Shown here: one piece after another, positions 15,031 to 32,248 of the stretch
Layout: each line of letters opens with the position of its first letter
How positions within the stretch are numbered: the first letter of the stretch is position 1
Source of the DNA: Odontesthes bonariensis
Lineage: Eukaryota > Chordata > Actinopteri > Atheriniformes > Atherinopsidae
Length of the DNA: 64,000 bases
Assembly (NCBI RefSeq): GCF_027942865.1
Contig: NC_134506.1
Coordinates: 15,336,436-15,400,435 of the forward strand
Reading direction: 5' to 3'
Made by a program: the position numbers and the translations under genes
Notes under the pieces: model-generated
The model's database searches: none
The model's input: the letters and a program-made list of their open reading frames with translations, nothing else
Told to the model about the DNA's origin: nothing

Positions 15031-16640
15031 CTGTTGGATTTCTTTCATTTTACTACATCAAGGATAAGCTTCACAACACCATTCTTGTTAAGGATTTCTT
15101 CAACTGCTCGCAAGAGAGGAGCTCATGAACCTTTTCAGAGTTGCCTTTTATCAAATCCGTCACCTGCTATATTTGAATTAATTAGCTGCGAGTGCATTGT
15201 AAGATTGGAGGGAATAAGAGAAGGAAATCAAGGGAGAGAGTCACAGTGAGGGACCTATGAGAGTGCACACTGGGGCTGGTCTGCCGGGTTGTCATTCTTC
15301 ATGTGGCCTGTTTGTGACGATGCAATGTGACAGCAATGGAGACAGTGTGCTGGGGGCCATGTCCTTGGTGATGAACTCATCCACTACCATCATCCCTCGA
15401 CTCCATCCCTCTCTCCTGCACACAAACATACACTTGTGTGCACATTGCACTCCAGCCTCCCCACCATCACACGCAAACACACACAGGCACTGCATCCCCC
15501 AGCCCCTGCAGCACTCTGCGACCTACATCTGGTGTTGGAGAGTGCAGGGGCTAAGGTTAGCCCAGGCAAGCCATCCCCCAGCAGACAGTACAGAGTGTTT
15601 ATGGAGCACGTGACCAGAGTGAGTGGCGGTGCACTCTTGCTCGGCTTTTTTCTGTTGAAATACATGCCCCCAGCTTTGTCCTGTACGTACAAGAAAAATG
15701 TTATCTTGTCACATGAACACACACGTGTAGATAGTAACCAGGGAACTCATTCCTTCACTTAATTATGAATTAAAAATACAGCTGTAGATGAGGTTTGCCA
15801 ACAGTTTGTCCTCTGCTAATCCAGTTGAACACTTTGTAAGTCAATCATGCAGCTGCTCAGGTCATCCATGTAAAGACAGTGGACTTTGCTGCTGAGGGAA
15901 GCTTGTTAGTCCGATTATATCTGGTGGTGACGCCACTGGGACAAGGAGCGAGGCCTGTGAAATACTCTGTGGGTGAAGAATGGTTCAGATCATTTTTTTC
16001 ATATTCCTAATGAATGCTTCTACCTTACTTGTGTATCCTTTATGTGAAATAGACATTGAGCCTCATTTTGCCTTGAAAAAGGTCAGTTGAATGAAATGAG
16101 ACTTTTATTTAGGCTTTGTACAAGAATTAATTTACTTCCTTTGTTTGCCAAAACAAAAATAAACAAACAAAACCCCTTCTCTCCCAAAATGATCAGACCG
16201 ATTGCTCTGACTGGTCAGCAGAACGGTCAAAGTGGTGCATGTCAGTTGCTCCTTCTTTGCTTAAGCTATGCATAACAAGGCAATAGGCACGGTACTAATA
16301 TTTCATGATGATGCAAAAAGGTGGGGGAAGAAAGACCCTTGGGCCTCCTTTATAAAACAGTATGAGTCAAGCATAAAACCCCAATTTTACAGTAATCCAC
16401 AAAACCTTACTTTGGTAGAGGAATGATCTTATCTCTAAGCAAAGTTCAGACTTGGCATGTCTACATATCTGATTTTTCTGCTGGTTTTGCAGGATTTAAT
16501 AATTAGGTATGCACTTTTGATGAACAGGCACTGTGTTGAACTATTTATAAGCTTTATGAGCAATCTGAGCAGAATCCTCAATAAAATGTGCATGCAATTG
16601 GTTAACAGATAAAAGTTGTTGTGTAAATATTAAATTTTTA
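15031..16640. other. gene-free stretch
   Basis: No exon or family recognised. 15250-15760 is a little richer in GC and has overlapping open frames on both strands (up to 118 residues), but none shows domain similarity or flanking splice sites. Confidence 0.35.
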
Positions 16641-17335
16641 AAAATGTTTGGACAATAGAGCACTCAAAACATTTAAGATGTTAAAAAGTGAGATATATTA
16701 TTATTTCATTAGAAAATACAGTATTAGCTCATCTTGGATTTGATGGCAGCAACACATCTACACACACACACTCAAAAAAAAGGATGATCTTCGGGCCCTC
16801 AGTCAGCACTGAGAAATCGTTGCATGAGCTCAGGAACACTTCCAGAAATCACTGTCTGTGAACACAGTTCACCATGCGTTCAGGTTAAAGAGCTATCATG
16901 CAAAGAAGGAGCCATATGTGAACATGATCCAGAAATGCTACCGTCTTCTTTGGGCCACAGGCAGCTGAAAATGGACTGAGGCAAAGTGAAGAACGGTTCT
17001 GTGGTCTGACTGATCAAAGTTCTTCTTGGAAATTATGAACCTCATATACCCCCATACTGATGATGTCTTTTTAAGGGAAGGCCTTGCATAATTCAGCAAG
17101 AAACAACATACTGCATCTATTACATCATGTCTTCATTGTGGAAGAGTCCAGGTGCATGAGTGCAGTCGAGGCCTCCAACCAAATGAAAACATTTGATGCA
17201 TCATGAAAATAAAACATAGAAAACCCAAAAGCTGTTGAGCAGCTGGGATCCTGTATCAGTGAAGAATGGGACAACATTCCGCTCCTAACTGATCGCCTTA
17301 GTTCCCAGACATTTACTGCTTGTTGTTAAACTCCA
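16640..17335 (+). mobile_element. decayed Tc1/mariner-like transposon
   Basis: Text typical of a fish Tc1/mariner element runs through this stretch: a 5' part with GATGGCAGCAACACATCT (about 16741-16758), a middle part with CATGATCCAGAAATGCTACC and AAAATGGACTGAGGCAAAGTG, and a 3' part (17229-17328) that still reads KAVEQLGSCISEEWDNIPLL. This corresponds to the end of a DDE transposase (family consensus VEQL...EWDNIP). The frame is broken repeatedly upstream, so it is a fossil with no coding capacity. Confidence 0.65.
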
Positions 17336-18440
17336 ACATTTCTGTTGCTACAGAAAATGGAAAAGCCATTGGGAATACTGTCGAAACTAGTCTTTCACCT
17401 CCACTTTTCAGTCAATCACTATCATCCAAACCAAATTTTTTCCCCAGGGACAGGTTGACATGTCACCTGAATACACTGAACTACACAGAGACTCCTTTCA
17501 CTGAAGTTTTTTTGTATTATTATCATCATTATATTTTACAAGAAGTACTGTACTGTACAGTGCTGTATGAAATGGAAACATTTATCCTCCCTTTTCAGGC
17601 TGTTCTGTGCTTCCTGCCAACAAGCCAGTAATTATACATCAAGATGATTTGAGTTGACACCCTGTGGGGCACCTCACCGATTCACTGCAGAAAATTTACA
17701 TTTTTTAATATTAATGGCAGTCACACTGAAAGGGCACACGCATAGATTTTCTTTACATAGAATAAATCACCTGCTGAAACAACAGGATGCTCAAACAGAT
17801 AAACTTGATAAGTTTGTGTTAGTTTTTTTTTAACCATTTGATTGTCTGTTTGTCACATACTGCAACAACTAACCAAAGAACCAAAAAGAACCAAGAAAAC
17901 CACAGTATGAAGTTATCAGTTAAAATCACTTTTTCAGCAACCTCGTTTTCGTAATTGCTGTGCTTGCTGGCTCACTATCACTATATCTTTTTTCTGTTGT
18001 CAGAAGTCAAAATATCTGTTGTGTTAAAGGGCCTAATTTTGTAGGAAGACACCATTTTAGAATTTGGCTTTTTTTTGCTCTTTGGTTCCCCCTACAGTTG
18101 TGCGATGTCACACCACTGTCATAAAAACAAATCTCAATGTGAGCCCTGCAGATTTATAGCCATACACATGACTTTATTGTCATTTTGAAAAGGCCATAAA
18201 GACAACAAAAGCCAACAAAAATGTAAAGTGACCAAAAAGCAAAAAGGTGTGGTATGTGGGTGGAAGCCAAACTCATGACCTGCTGTAACTGAGGCCCCTG
18301 GAGCTGTAGGGGAGTTTCAAGCCTAGGAATGTGCATAGCAAAAGTCAGCATACTTCAAAACAAGTCAGAATAACATAGTTTTAAGGTTATCAACAATTGT
18401 GTTTTGACAAAAAAAAAATGATGTGATGAGATAACTTTTA
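17336..18440. other. gene-free stretch
   Basis: AT-rich intergenic DNA. One open frame of 103 residues begins at 17320 inside the Tc1 remnant and has no recognisable motif. Confidence 0.3.
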
Positions 18441-18715
18441 ATACCCTCTTTAACCTATTTAGGGTAATGGGAGGCTGGAGCCTTTTCCAGTTCCCATCAA
18501 GTGAGAGGCAGGGTACACCCTGGACAGGATGTTAGCCCATCACAGAGACAACGATGCGCACGCGTCTAGATCACTTTAGAATGTATGTTACTGAACTATG
18601 GAAGGAATCCAGAGGGCCCCGAGAAAACCCCCACATACAAACTCAGAGATGTGACTTGAACAGTTGACCTTCTTGCTATGAAGGGACAGCGCTAACTACC
18701 AAATCTACACGCAGC
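18440..18715 (-). repeat. diverged tRNA-type SINE-like repeat
   Basis: On the minus strand this resembles the well-preserved copy at 46845-47178: GGTTAGC-like head, TTTGTATGTGGGGGTTTTC, then a GGGTGTACCCTGCCTCTC tail. It is strongly diverged. Boundaries are approximate. Confidence 0.5.
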
Positions 18716-18719
18716 ACTC

Positions 18720-20550
18720 TTATGTTTTGATGTACAATAATTGATACCCACCAATAGAAATATTATCTACCACTGTGCTTGAAAGTGCCCAACTATAACA
18801 ATAATTAAAACATATCACCAGATATTTCAGATAAAGAGATAGAAGTCCTTGTAAGTAGACAAATAATTGTTTTACAGTTGAGACAAAAGTATCATACGTA
18901 ATTATCAAGTGCGTCTCCTTTTTGTTGAAATAACTGTCATATTATTCTTTTTTCCACTAACTGTCTGGTCAGATTTTTCCATAACATTTTGTTGGATTAT
19001 GGTGTGAATTCTGATTTGGTCATTACAAATAATTGATTTTAGTATCTTAAAAGAAAAGCGAAAGGTTTATTTTCTCAAATACCTTTAATTTATTCGTTCT
19101 GCTCTCCTCTAAGGGTAAGAACTAGAAAGTTTTGGTGGAAAGTTTTAAGTTCTCCAGAACCCCACACCCCCCACCCTAAATGGGTTACATCAAATTGTCA
19201 TGTATCCAAGCAGCAAAAGTGAAGACTGTCTGTCTACAATGTTTTTACTTTATATGAATCAGAAAAGAAAACCACTCGGATACTCTACTACTTCCATCTC
19301 TGAATTCTGGCGAAAGAGAAGTCACAAATTAGCAGTTTCAGTTGACGTGAACAACCTTAACTGCTAGTGATTCAGAGGCACAGTCCTGTGTACATTGTAA
19401 TTAATTATCCAACTGTCTTACATCATCGGGATCCAGATTGCATAACCTCCACCAGCTGGACGAGTAGGGACACACATGCACTCTAATAAACACCCCTACT
19501 CTTCCCTGCAGGCTTGTGTTGCTGTGAAGCAGCGTCGACACACATCCAGAGCTGGATGTCACACCAGTACATTCTGTATGGATGTATTCAAATGAATGGC
19601 AGCCACAGAGGATGTGTCACGCTAACAACCAGTACAGAACATTTCAATAAATGTAAGTGCTCAGATAAATCATGCTGGCAAATTAAAGTATAGGTTGTAC
19701 ACTGAAACTGAATTCCAGCACAATCTTGGATGAACTAAATTCAGTGTATAGGAGCAACTTGTAAAAAGAAGATATAAGTAGCTTGATCTGCAAAAAAGAA
19801 CATTCAGTATAGATTACGACTGAATGAAACCTTGAATTTGATTGAAAAAAGGAAGGAAAAAAAGGAACTCCACAAATATTTCTCTTCAAAGTTTGTTTGG
19901 GGCTCTTAGGAGTGCTTGTGAAAGGAGTTGTATAAAGCTCTCCGTGTCTTGTTATAAGAGCAGCATTAAATGTGATAAATCGCCTGAAATGATCTCACTT
20001 TTCTACAGCTTTGAAAAACAAGCCAGGTGCAACAAGTGTGACACCACAGCATCTTTTTTGTTGACTGTTGAGTAGCACTTTAGGTAAAGAAGGAATAAGT
20101 TTTGACAAATTTGTTGTTCTTGTTGTTTTGCACATCAAATTAAAAAGCGAGCACAGGTCATGCAGGGGAAATATTTCCATTTAACCCATTTCAGTAATGT
20201 TTCAAATCAAGGAAAAAAACCAAAGCACGGCTGCTCAGGATCAACATTTATTGTTTAAACTTCATATGAAGGTTTCCACGCTCCTGAGCTTTTAACTGGG
20301 TATTGTGATGCTTTACATTACCACTTAGGCACCCATATGTATCCTCTTCAAGATACTCGCTCAGAGCATTTTATTTAATGTTTGAGGGGGTATCAAAAGA
20401 GCAAATGCATACGTGCAAATACATGGGTAGTCAATTTCAAGCATTAGAATACATTCAGTACAAGATTAGGAAATAAATCTCAAGGATTTGTGGATTCTTT
20501 TTAACCAGAACACAAAAACAATTTGGGCTAGAAGGGTTTTATTGCTCCTA
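18720..20550. other. gene-free stretch
   Basis: AT-rich intergenic DNA with no recognised exon, RNA gene or transposon end. Confidence 0.3.
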
Positions 20551-20559
20551 GGGCTAATT

Positions 20560-20838
20560 TAGAACAACCAATCAACCTATAATGCATGTTTTTACACGGT
20601 GGGAGAGTCTGAAGTACCCAAAGAAAACCCTCACAAGCACAGTGAGAACTTGCAGACTCCACACAAAAAGGCCCAGCTAACATTTGAACCAGAAAGGTTC
20701 TAGTTGTGGCCATGTAATGAATTGGCGACCACATGGCGTACCCTGCCTCTCACCCAATGGCAGCTGGAATTACCTCCAGCCCACCCGCGACTCTGAGCAT
20801 AATTAAGTGGGGATAGAAAATAGATGGATGGATGGAGC
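20560..20838 (-). repeat. fragmented SINE-like repeat
   Basis: 20560-20715, on the minus strand, contains the 'gtgtggagtctgcaagttctcac' and 'aaaacatgcattataggttg' segments of the fish SINE-like repeat seen at 46845. The following 20730-20838 has the plus-oriented tail (GCGTACCCTGCCTCTCACCC, then ATAGATGGATGGATGG). The two parts suggest a rearranged or double insertion. Confidence 0.5.
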
Positions 20839-21249
20839 CTCTAGTGGTGAGACAAAAGTCCAAGCACAGTGCTGACCTTTTCCCATCATACTATCAAAAT
20901 GTTGTTTTTCCACTGGAACAGAATATGGCACAGGGAACATTTTTCCTTTTACCTCAGGCATATTCCTTCTATTTGGACTTTGCTCCATGAGTGTGGCAGC
21001 TTTCAGGTGAAAAACAACAACAGCAACAAAAGTTCAATTCTTTGGTAAACTGTATTCAACTTCATTCATCCCAAAATGGAGAATGATTTTTCGCAGCATA
21101 AAGAATTGAAACAGTTAGTGGTTAGTGGTTAGTCATTGGTCACAGTGAAGAGTTATTGATGCTGACAGGCATGTTGTTTGATCACTATGTTATGCAGAGT
21201 TGTGCAGCGTTGTCCATTATTGCCTTTGAATAGTCAGCTCCAGTGGCTC

Positions 21250-21560
21250 CAAATCAGTCTCCTATGTGCCTGCCTTCTTTAACAGTTTGTTCAGTTTCTT
21301 TGAGTTTCTGGCTCTGATGTTGTTGCCCCTACAGATGGCCACAAAGCAGATTTCCCTCTCCACCACAAACTTATTGAAGATAGGCAACATCTTGGCGCTG
21401 ACACTGAAGAACTTAAGTTTCCTCAAGAAGTACAGTCTGCAATGTCCTTTCTTGTAGACAGCCTCAGTGTCGCAATTCCAGCTAAGGTTTTTTTTCCAGG
21501 TGAAAAACCAAGTATCTGTAGTCCTTCACCTCCTCCACCTCCTCCACCTCGCAGCTCTTC
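21250..21560 (-). mobile_element. L2-like LINE fragment, reverse transcriptase 3' part
   Basis: The minus strand translates in pieces to the conserved C-terminal part of fish L2-type reverse transcriptases: a DYRYLG-like segment, then NCDTEAVYKKG, RLYFLRKLKFFSVSAKM and a segment ending NIRARNSKKLNKLLKKAG. It is 5'-truncated and frame-broken. The (CCT/CAC)n stretch at 21525-21550 is part of it. Confidence 0.65.
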
Positions 21561-21569
21561 CCTCAGGAT

Positions 21570-23190
21570 AGAAGAGAAACAGTGAACAGTTTTATATTTT
21601 ACTCCAATATGCAGCAAAAGAAAGTACCCTATAAACACCTTTCAGAGAAACTAAGCCTTTCACTTCAGAATTAGTTTAGTTCAGGCTGTTAAATTACTGA
21701 CTGGATTAACATGTGCAACAATATCTTGGTTATGATTGTGTTTTTTGAGTGTTTTGTTTATGCGATTAACATGAAAACATTTCATTCTGTTTTCAGAAAC
21801 CTGGTTACGATATGTGAAGCACACTCATAGAAACCAGAACCAGAACCTTATTCAACCAAAAAATGTGTCCTTGTGAGAATAATAACTGAGGCAGAATGGG
21901 TGTTTTCTCTTCTGGGCTTGTGATAATGTGATTCTGAGTCATTATGATGTGAACACTCCAGTTCTGTGCAGTCATATGCTGTAAAAAAACAGCAGAGGCA
22001 TAAGTCCTCTCCCCTGCTGTCAGTGTTCAAGTAGAAGGCTCATGCAGTGAAACACAGCTCATTGTGCTGCCATACAGCCACCCACACACACAACAGAAAC
22101 ACAACCACACACATCTGAGCATCACAAAGCCCTGTCATGGATTTGTAATCTAATAACTTTAGGAAACTGTTCACATAACTGAGTTATTCCTCTGCACAAG
22201 CTCCATATGTCACTATTTATCTGTGGAAATTTTGTCCCTTTCATCCTCCTATGGGGCTTTCATAGAGCTTGATTTTGAGGGATCTGAAATACCTCAATAC
22301 AACGCAGGTGAGGTAAGAGGTCTGTTTATTTGTTCTGCTGGCGTTTTATATGGTGGGTGGAGGGAAAAAAATTCTGCTTCAAAAACCGATGTTTTTGGAT
22401 CTTTCTCTTTTAAAAGGCTGTCTAAGTGGGCAGTCAGCGGGAGAAGCTCTCAGGTCTCGGTGACTCATCTGACAGCCTTCGTGGATCACTCTCCTCATCA
22501 AAGCCCACTCACAGCTGTCTAGAAAGGCCTTGTTTCCACCGCCTGTCTCATATGAATGTGCTGCTTATGCAATTTAAGTGTACTTCATATTTTAAGAGAT
22601 AGACACAGGATTCAGTAGACAGCAATTTTCTTTTCACTAACAGGATACGGAGAGATCTGTCGGGATATTTTAATGAAATTTTCCACCAGGATTTGGGAGG
22701 ACACCAAAAGGCTAAAACAACGCCACACCCTTTTTTTTTACCCTCTTAGTGACAAGATCATTTGCTGGACCAATTGAAACCAGATCTTCAGCTGCTATCT
22801 GTACACAAAGAGCAAAGAAAATCTTGAAAGTCTCTTCCATATCAACACCATTGATATAAGCCAGCCAACGGCACTTTTCCTGCTAAATCTTACGTATTTT
22901 CACGTGGTAGTAGTAACTTTACCAAATACATTCATTTATATTCAGATATGTTCAACCGAAAGGTCATTTTGTCTCTCTGATTGCTAAATTTTGGAAACTT
23001 CTGAAGAAGAAAATAGGAAATCATTTTCTCTCCCATCCCCTCCATTGTCCAACAATTGCTCGAGATATGCATTAACAGAGTGTCTGGCATCACCTAGTGA
23101 CAGAAAGAGGAATGTATCCACCAAAGCTTGACTAAACTTCCTCTGGAGTTCATCAAAAGAGGAAACGTTACTTTGGTCAAACCACATTTT
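21570..23190. other. gene-free stretch
   Basis: No exon was recognised. The right part (about 23190-23888) is probably the 3' UTR of btbd1. Confidence 0.35.
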
Positions 23191-23736
23191 ATTGTCAAAA
23201 GCTAAATATAAACTATTTTCCCAATCATTTAAGCAGAATAGTCCCAGAACAACTTTTTTCTTTTCTTTGATTCCTTTACATTTTAATCAAGTGCTAAGCA
23301 AACATGAAGTCATAAGTTACAGCATGTACCACTGACAATATTACACAACAGACATGGAGCCTTTATACAATACAGAAACAAAAGTACATTTGCTGAATAA
23401 ATGATAACAGTGCACAATAAAAAAAAAAAAAAATGCAGATATTATACTTTCAATAAATGAATCAGCACAAACTGACGAAATGAATTGGCATTGATGACAG
23501 ATGGTAACGGTCTCTGTAACTTTACTTGGGTGGCATAAACTCCTGCAACACAGGCAGTTTAGAACAACATAGACAGGACATCGGTATTTGGGTCATTTGC
23601 AAGTGAAAATAAGATTTATGCCTAAAAAGCTTTTTTTTCTTTTTCCTTTTGCCAACACAGCTGTATTTTTCCAACAGGCCTTTCCACATTCCTGATTATG
23701 CATGTACACCACTGCTTTATACACAAATTCTTACAT

Positions 23737-23738
<2 letters not shown>

Positions 23739-23767
<29 letters not shown>

Positions 23768-23768
23768 T
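23739..23768. repeat. CA microsatellite in the btbd1 3' UTR
   Basis: An uninterrupted run of about 15 CA units within the sequence expected to be transcribed (as TG) in the btbd1 3' untranslated region. Confidence 0.9.
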
Positions 23769-23888
23769 CAAACACACATTCATCATTCCAGGGGATCTTG
23801 AGGCACTATGTCCATCTTTACCAGTCCAGTCCTCCCAGTAGTCTGAGGTGTCCCTGGTTCACTGTACCTGTGTTGCAACAAGTTCATT

Positions 23889-28913
<5,025 letters not shown>

Positions 28914-29070
28914 AACGACACACTACAATGTTGTTACTCCCTTTCCACAAAAAGGGGCCAAAACAACAATAATAACAACAACAAAAACGGTAGTAAGACA
29001 CGACAGTGTATTTGCCTTTACGAATGCGCCGCTATTTATTTACGTGGTATCCATCCCGTAGGAGGCCATT
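28914..29070 (-). promoter_or_regulatory. btbd1 5' UTR and promoter region
   Basis: The stretch directly upstream of the btbd1 start contains several CG dinucleotides (28987-29060) and is followed by AT-rich repeat DNA. No TATA box was identified. The transcription start is inferred to lie here. Confidence 0.45.
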
Positions 29071-29589
29071 GCTCAGGGTTTTTTTTTTTTTTTCGGGATC
29101 TGAAAACTTTATTTAGACTTTGACAGATAACATTGACAAAGGTACATTCAATCTTCGCTACGAGCCTTTACATAAAACAGCACCCCAGTTGTGTTAATAG
29201 AGGGGTTTAATAAAAATGCATCGACCAAAGAAGGAAAAGTCTAAAAAAAAGAAGTAAATAGATACATATACAAATACATAACAATAATGAAAAAAATCAT
29301 GAAAATGAAAATAAAATTTCAGGCCAAAAGTAAATCAAGTTGTTAAAACTGACTGTTTTGACCACCTTTGGGTCTTTAGGTAAGGTTGCAGTCTTAATAT
29401 AAAGTTCAATATTTTTCTTAAACATCAATAAAAGAGGTTTTGTTTTAGAAAATGCATTAACTGACATAAAAACGGCCATTCCCAAATTGTCTATTAATTG
29501 TAGATTCACGGTTACATTTGAAAATGTAATGGATTTGATATTTCCATAAAAATTTAAGCAAAACTTGGATCAATTTACATGATAGTTTT

Positions 29590-29745
29590 CCACTTAGGTG
29601 AAGTTAGTTTTTAAGTTGGATATTCGACAGACATTCGCAAAACACTCCAACATTTCAAGTGCACCCGTATTGCAGACTTTACAGTGAACACACGGAGAGG
29701 ACGACAGCAGCGTGTTCCAACTTCCTGTTTTCAAAATAAAATAAA
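29590..29745 (-). repeat. dispersed repeat, copy 1
   Basis: The minus strand matches 43640-43850 (plus): both read GAAAACAGGAAGTTGGAA, GTCGTCC, CACTTGAAATGTTGGAGTG, GCGAATGTCTGTCGAATATCC and AACTTCACCTAAGT in the same order. The family is not recognised. Confidence 0.7.
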
Positions 29746-29789
29746 AATGAAAAGAAATTTGATATTTAAAGCAGAGATGAGCTACTGTG

Positions 29790-30428
29790 TAAGTTGTTGA
29801 AAATTATGAACAGAACTGAATTGTGAAAATAAAAGGTGTATCTCATGTAGCAAGTGTAGTTACATGATCCCACACTGATTTGGAGTCAATTGATCACATG
29901 ACCTGGAAGCATTTGAGCAAAAAGGCTAATATTTACATATAAAAATTAATAAAAATTATGAACAGAACTAAATTGTATAAATAAAAGGTGTATCTCATGC
30001 AGCCAGTGTAGTTACATGATCACTCACTGATTTGGAGTCAATTGATCACATGACCTGTAAGCTATTGAGCAAAAATGCTAATATTTACATATAAAAATTC
30101 ATAAAAATTATGAAAAGATCTAAAATGTAAAAATTAAAGGTGTATCTCATGTAGCCAGTGTAGTTACATGATCACTCACTGATTTGGAGTCAATTGATCA
30201 CAAGACCTGGAAGCTATTGAGCAAAAATGCTAATATTAACATATAAAAATTCATAAAAAAAATATGAACAGATCTAAAATGTAAAAACAAGAGGTGTATC
30301 TCATGCAGCCAGTGTAGTTACATGATCCCATAGATCTGTTCATATTTTTTATTAATTTTATATGTAAATATTAGTCTTTTTGCTCAATAGCTTCCAGGTC
30401 ATGTGATCAATTGACTCCAAATCAGTTA
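29790..30428. repeat. 152-bp tandem array with inverted end unit
   Basis: A unit of about 152 bp is repeated in direct orientation; GTGTATCTCATG recurs near 29836, 29988, 30140 and 30292. Each unit holds GATTTGGAGTCAATTGATCAC and CTATTGAGCAAAAATGCTAA. The array ends with an inverted partial unit (about 30330-30428), which lets the last copies fold back on each other. Confidence 0.85.
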
Positions 30429-31421
30429 ACTCCAAACTAACTTTTTTTCAGTATGGTTGTGTGAAGTACTTCTAAGTAGTCAGTGTTCCTACCTACAGTA
30501 GAAAGCAGTCGGATCACTCTCAGTTTGGAGAATATCGGAGGAATTCTGATCGGGAGCTAAGCTGCTCAGAACAGGACCCCAGGAGAACAAATCTTAGCCA
30601 TAAAAACACTCCCAAAAAACTCAAACTTTAACATTTTTAACAGAAGTTCAAGTAAACACTTTATAAAGTGATTCGTTCACACAGCACCTTTGCATTGATG
30701 TACTTTGTCTCCATTTTCTCAACCAAAGAACATGCATGTTGTTCTGTGTCGTTGCGTGTACGGCTGCTCTGCTGTTCCCTAAGTACTCCCGACTGGACAG
30801 TTAAGAATAAATCAAGAGCCTGGAAAAGCAATAACACATACTGTTGTCAGCCAATAGGTCTGACATAAGACCTGAAAGACTCAGCTTTTCTGTGATATGC
30901 TGTACAGCCACCATGCACACAATGCAACATGAAAGCTTTTCAGTCTGACATAACAGTCTATTTGCATTTAATAACAACAATACGGCAGGAAAAATAACAT
31001 AAGAGTCGCTTCATTTATTTATTTCTATTGCAGAATTTAATTTGAACTGCTGAATAAATGAATAATGCTTCACATACATTCTTACAGTAAACATTTCAAG
31101 CATATATACAAACACAAAATGTCTAAATAACAACATTTTGGTAAAAATAATGTCCAGTCATTGAGCTTTTTAATTTATAAATCAAATTTTATTTAATTTT
31201 TATATCTTTTCCATCTAAATTTTGCCTGATATGGAGGAAAGATTAATCATGTTTGAAATGCCAGTTAAAATGAAAGTTGAATGTAATATCCAGTTTAATA
31301 CACATTGATATTACATTCAATTAGTTTTTTCAACTGGTTCCCTTTGATGAAAGAAAATAACAAGAATTACATCAATGGATTATTCATTATGTGGTCATCG
31401 TTTGGTCTTATATTTATGTTT
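30429..31421. other. gene-free stretch
   Basis: AT-rich intergenic DNA with no recognised exon or repeat end. Confidence 0.3.
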
Positions 31422-31426
31422 ATCTT

Positions 31427-31879
31427 TGTCACACCGTGGTGAGGTCGAGTGGGTTTTTTGTCTTGTCTCGTCATTTCCTGTATTATTTTGAAATATGAAT
31501 TCTCCCTCTTGTTTCAGGTCTATTGCCCTTCCTCTCGTGTTCCCGTCTGATTGTCGTGTGAATGATTCCACCTGTTCCCTATTATCCCTGTGTGCATGAG
31601 AGTCTGCGTCTCCCCTTGTTTTGTGCCACTGTGTTGTATCAGTTGGTCTCACGTGCACCAGTCTCGCCTTTTCCAAGCCTGTTTCTCGCCAAGTTCCAAG
31701 ATTACCTTGTTGTTGTATCCTCGCCAAGAGAGATTTTTTTGTTCTTTTTAACTTTGATGAAATAGTCGTGCTAAAGTACCAGTTAAAGTTATATTTTGAT
31801 AGTCCTTTTGTTTGTTCCTCCTTATAGTGGAGTGATTTTGATAAATTTTCATAGATATACTTCTCTCATTTTGGGAGAA

Positions 31880-31910
<31 letters not shown>

Positions 31911-32110
31911 AACATTTCAAGCATAGATACAATAGCATATATATATATATATGCTATTGTATCTATGCTTGAAATGTTTATATATATAAAAAAATGAATG
32001 ACTTCCATAGCCTGTTTTGTTTCTCTCTGGAGAGACTTGAGAACTTCTGCTCCTCAAATAAAAGCTTTTGGATACATCAACTCCTGCGTCCTCCACTCTT
32101 GGGCCTGACA
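31427..32110 (+). mobile_element. solo LTR of a Ty3/gypsy-like retrotransposon
   Basis: This 684-bp unit starts TGTCACACC and ends GGGCCTGACA. It is bounded by a perfect 5-bp target duplication ATCTT (31422-31426 and 32111-32115). An AATAAA polyadenylation signal lies about 50 bp before its end, as expected for the R region. No internal coding part or second LTR is present, so it is a solo LTR left by recombination. The perfect duplication suggests it is not very ancient, but with one LTR no divergence age can be given. An 88-bp palindrome sits inside it. Superfamily is assigned from ends and duplication length only. Confidence 0.8.
31901..31988. repeat. perfect 88-bp palindrome inside the solo LTR
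   Basis: The two 44-base arms are exact inverse copies around an AT alternation centred near 31944. Each arm includes ATTTCAAGCATAGATACAAT. Flanking TA repeats lie on the left. It is AT-rich and could extrude as a cruciform. Confidence 0.9.
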
Positions 32111-32248
32111 ATCTTTATGTTTATGCTTATGTTTATGCATTTAGCAGATGCTTTTATCCAACGCGACAGTCCTGTCTTTGGAGTTTACAAAATCTATTGT
32201 CTTAAGAAAATTAATTCTCCATGTCCATGGAAATTGTCTGGCAGCCAG

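Noticed and set aside
15257-15762. Overlapping frames of 108-118 residues on both strands
   Set aside because: Both strands are open because of a CA/CT-rich composition; no domain, no start context and no splice partners.
18154-18351. Small frames in AT-rich intergenic DNA
   Set aside because: Length (about 60-70 residues) is expected by chance, and no splice or homology support was seen.
9834-23200. Fish orthologue of C15orf40, which lies between RAMAC and BTBD1 in human
   Set aside because: No exon matching that small protein was found on either strand in this interval.
29790-30428. CRISPR-like array
   Set aside because: The repeat unit is 152 bp with no short direct repeat/unique spacer pattern, and the genome is vertebrate.
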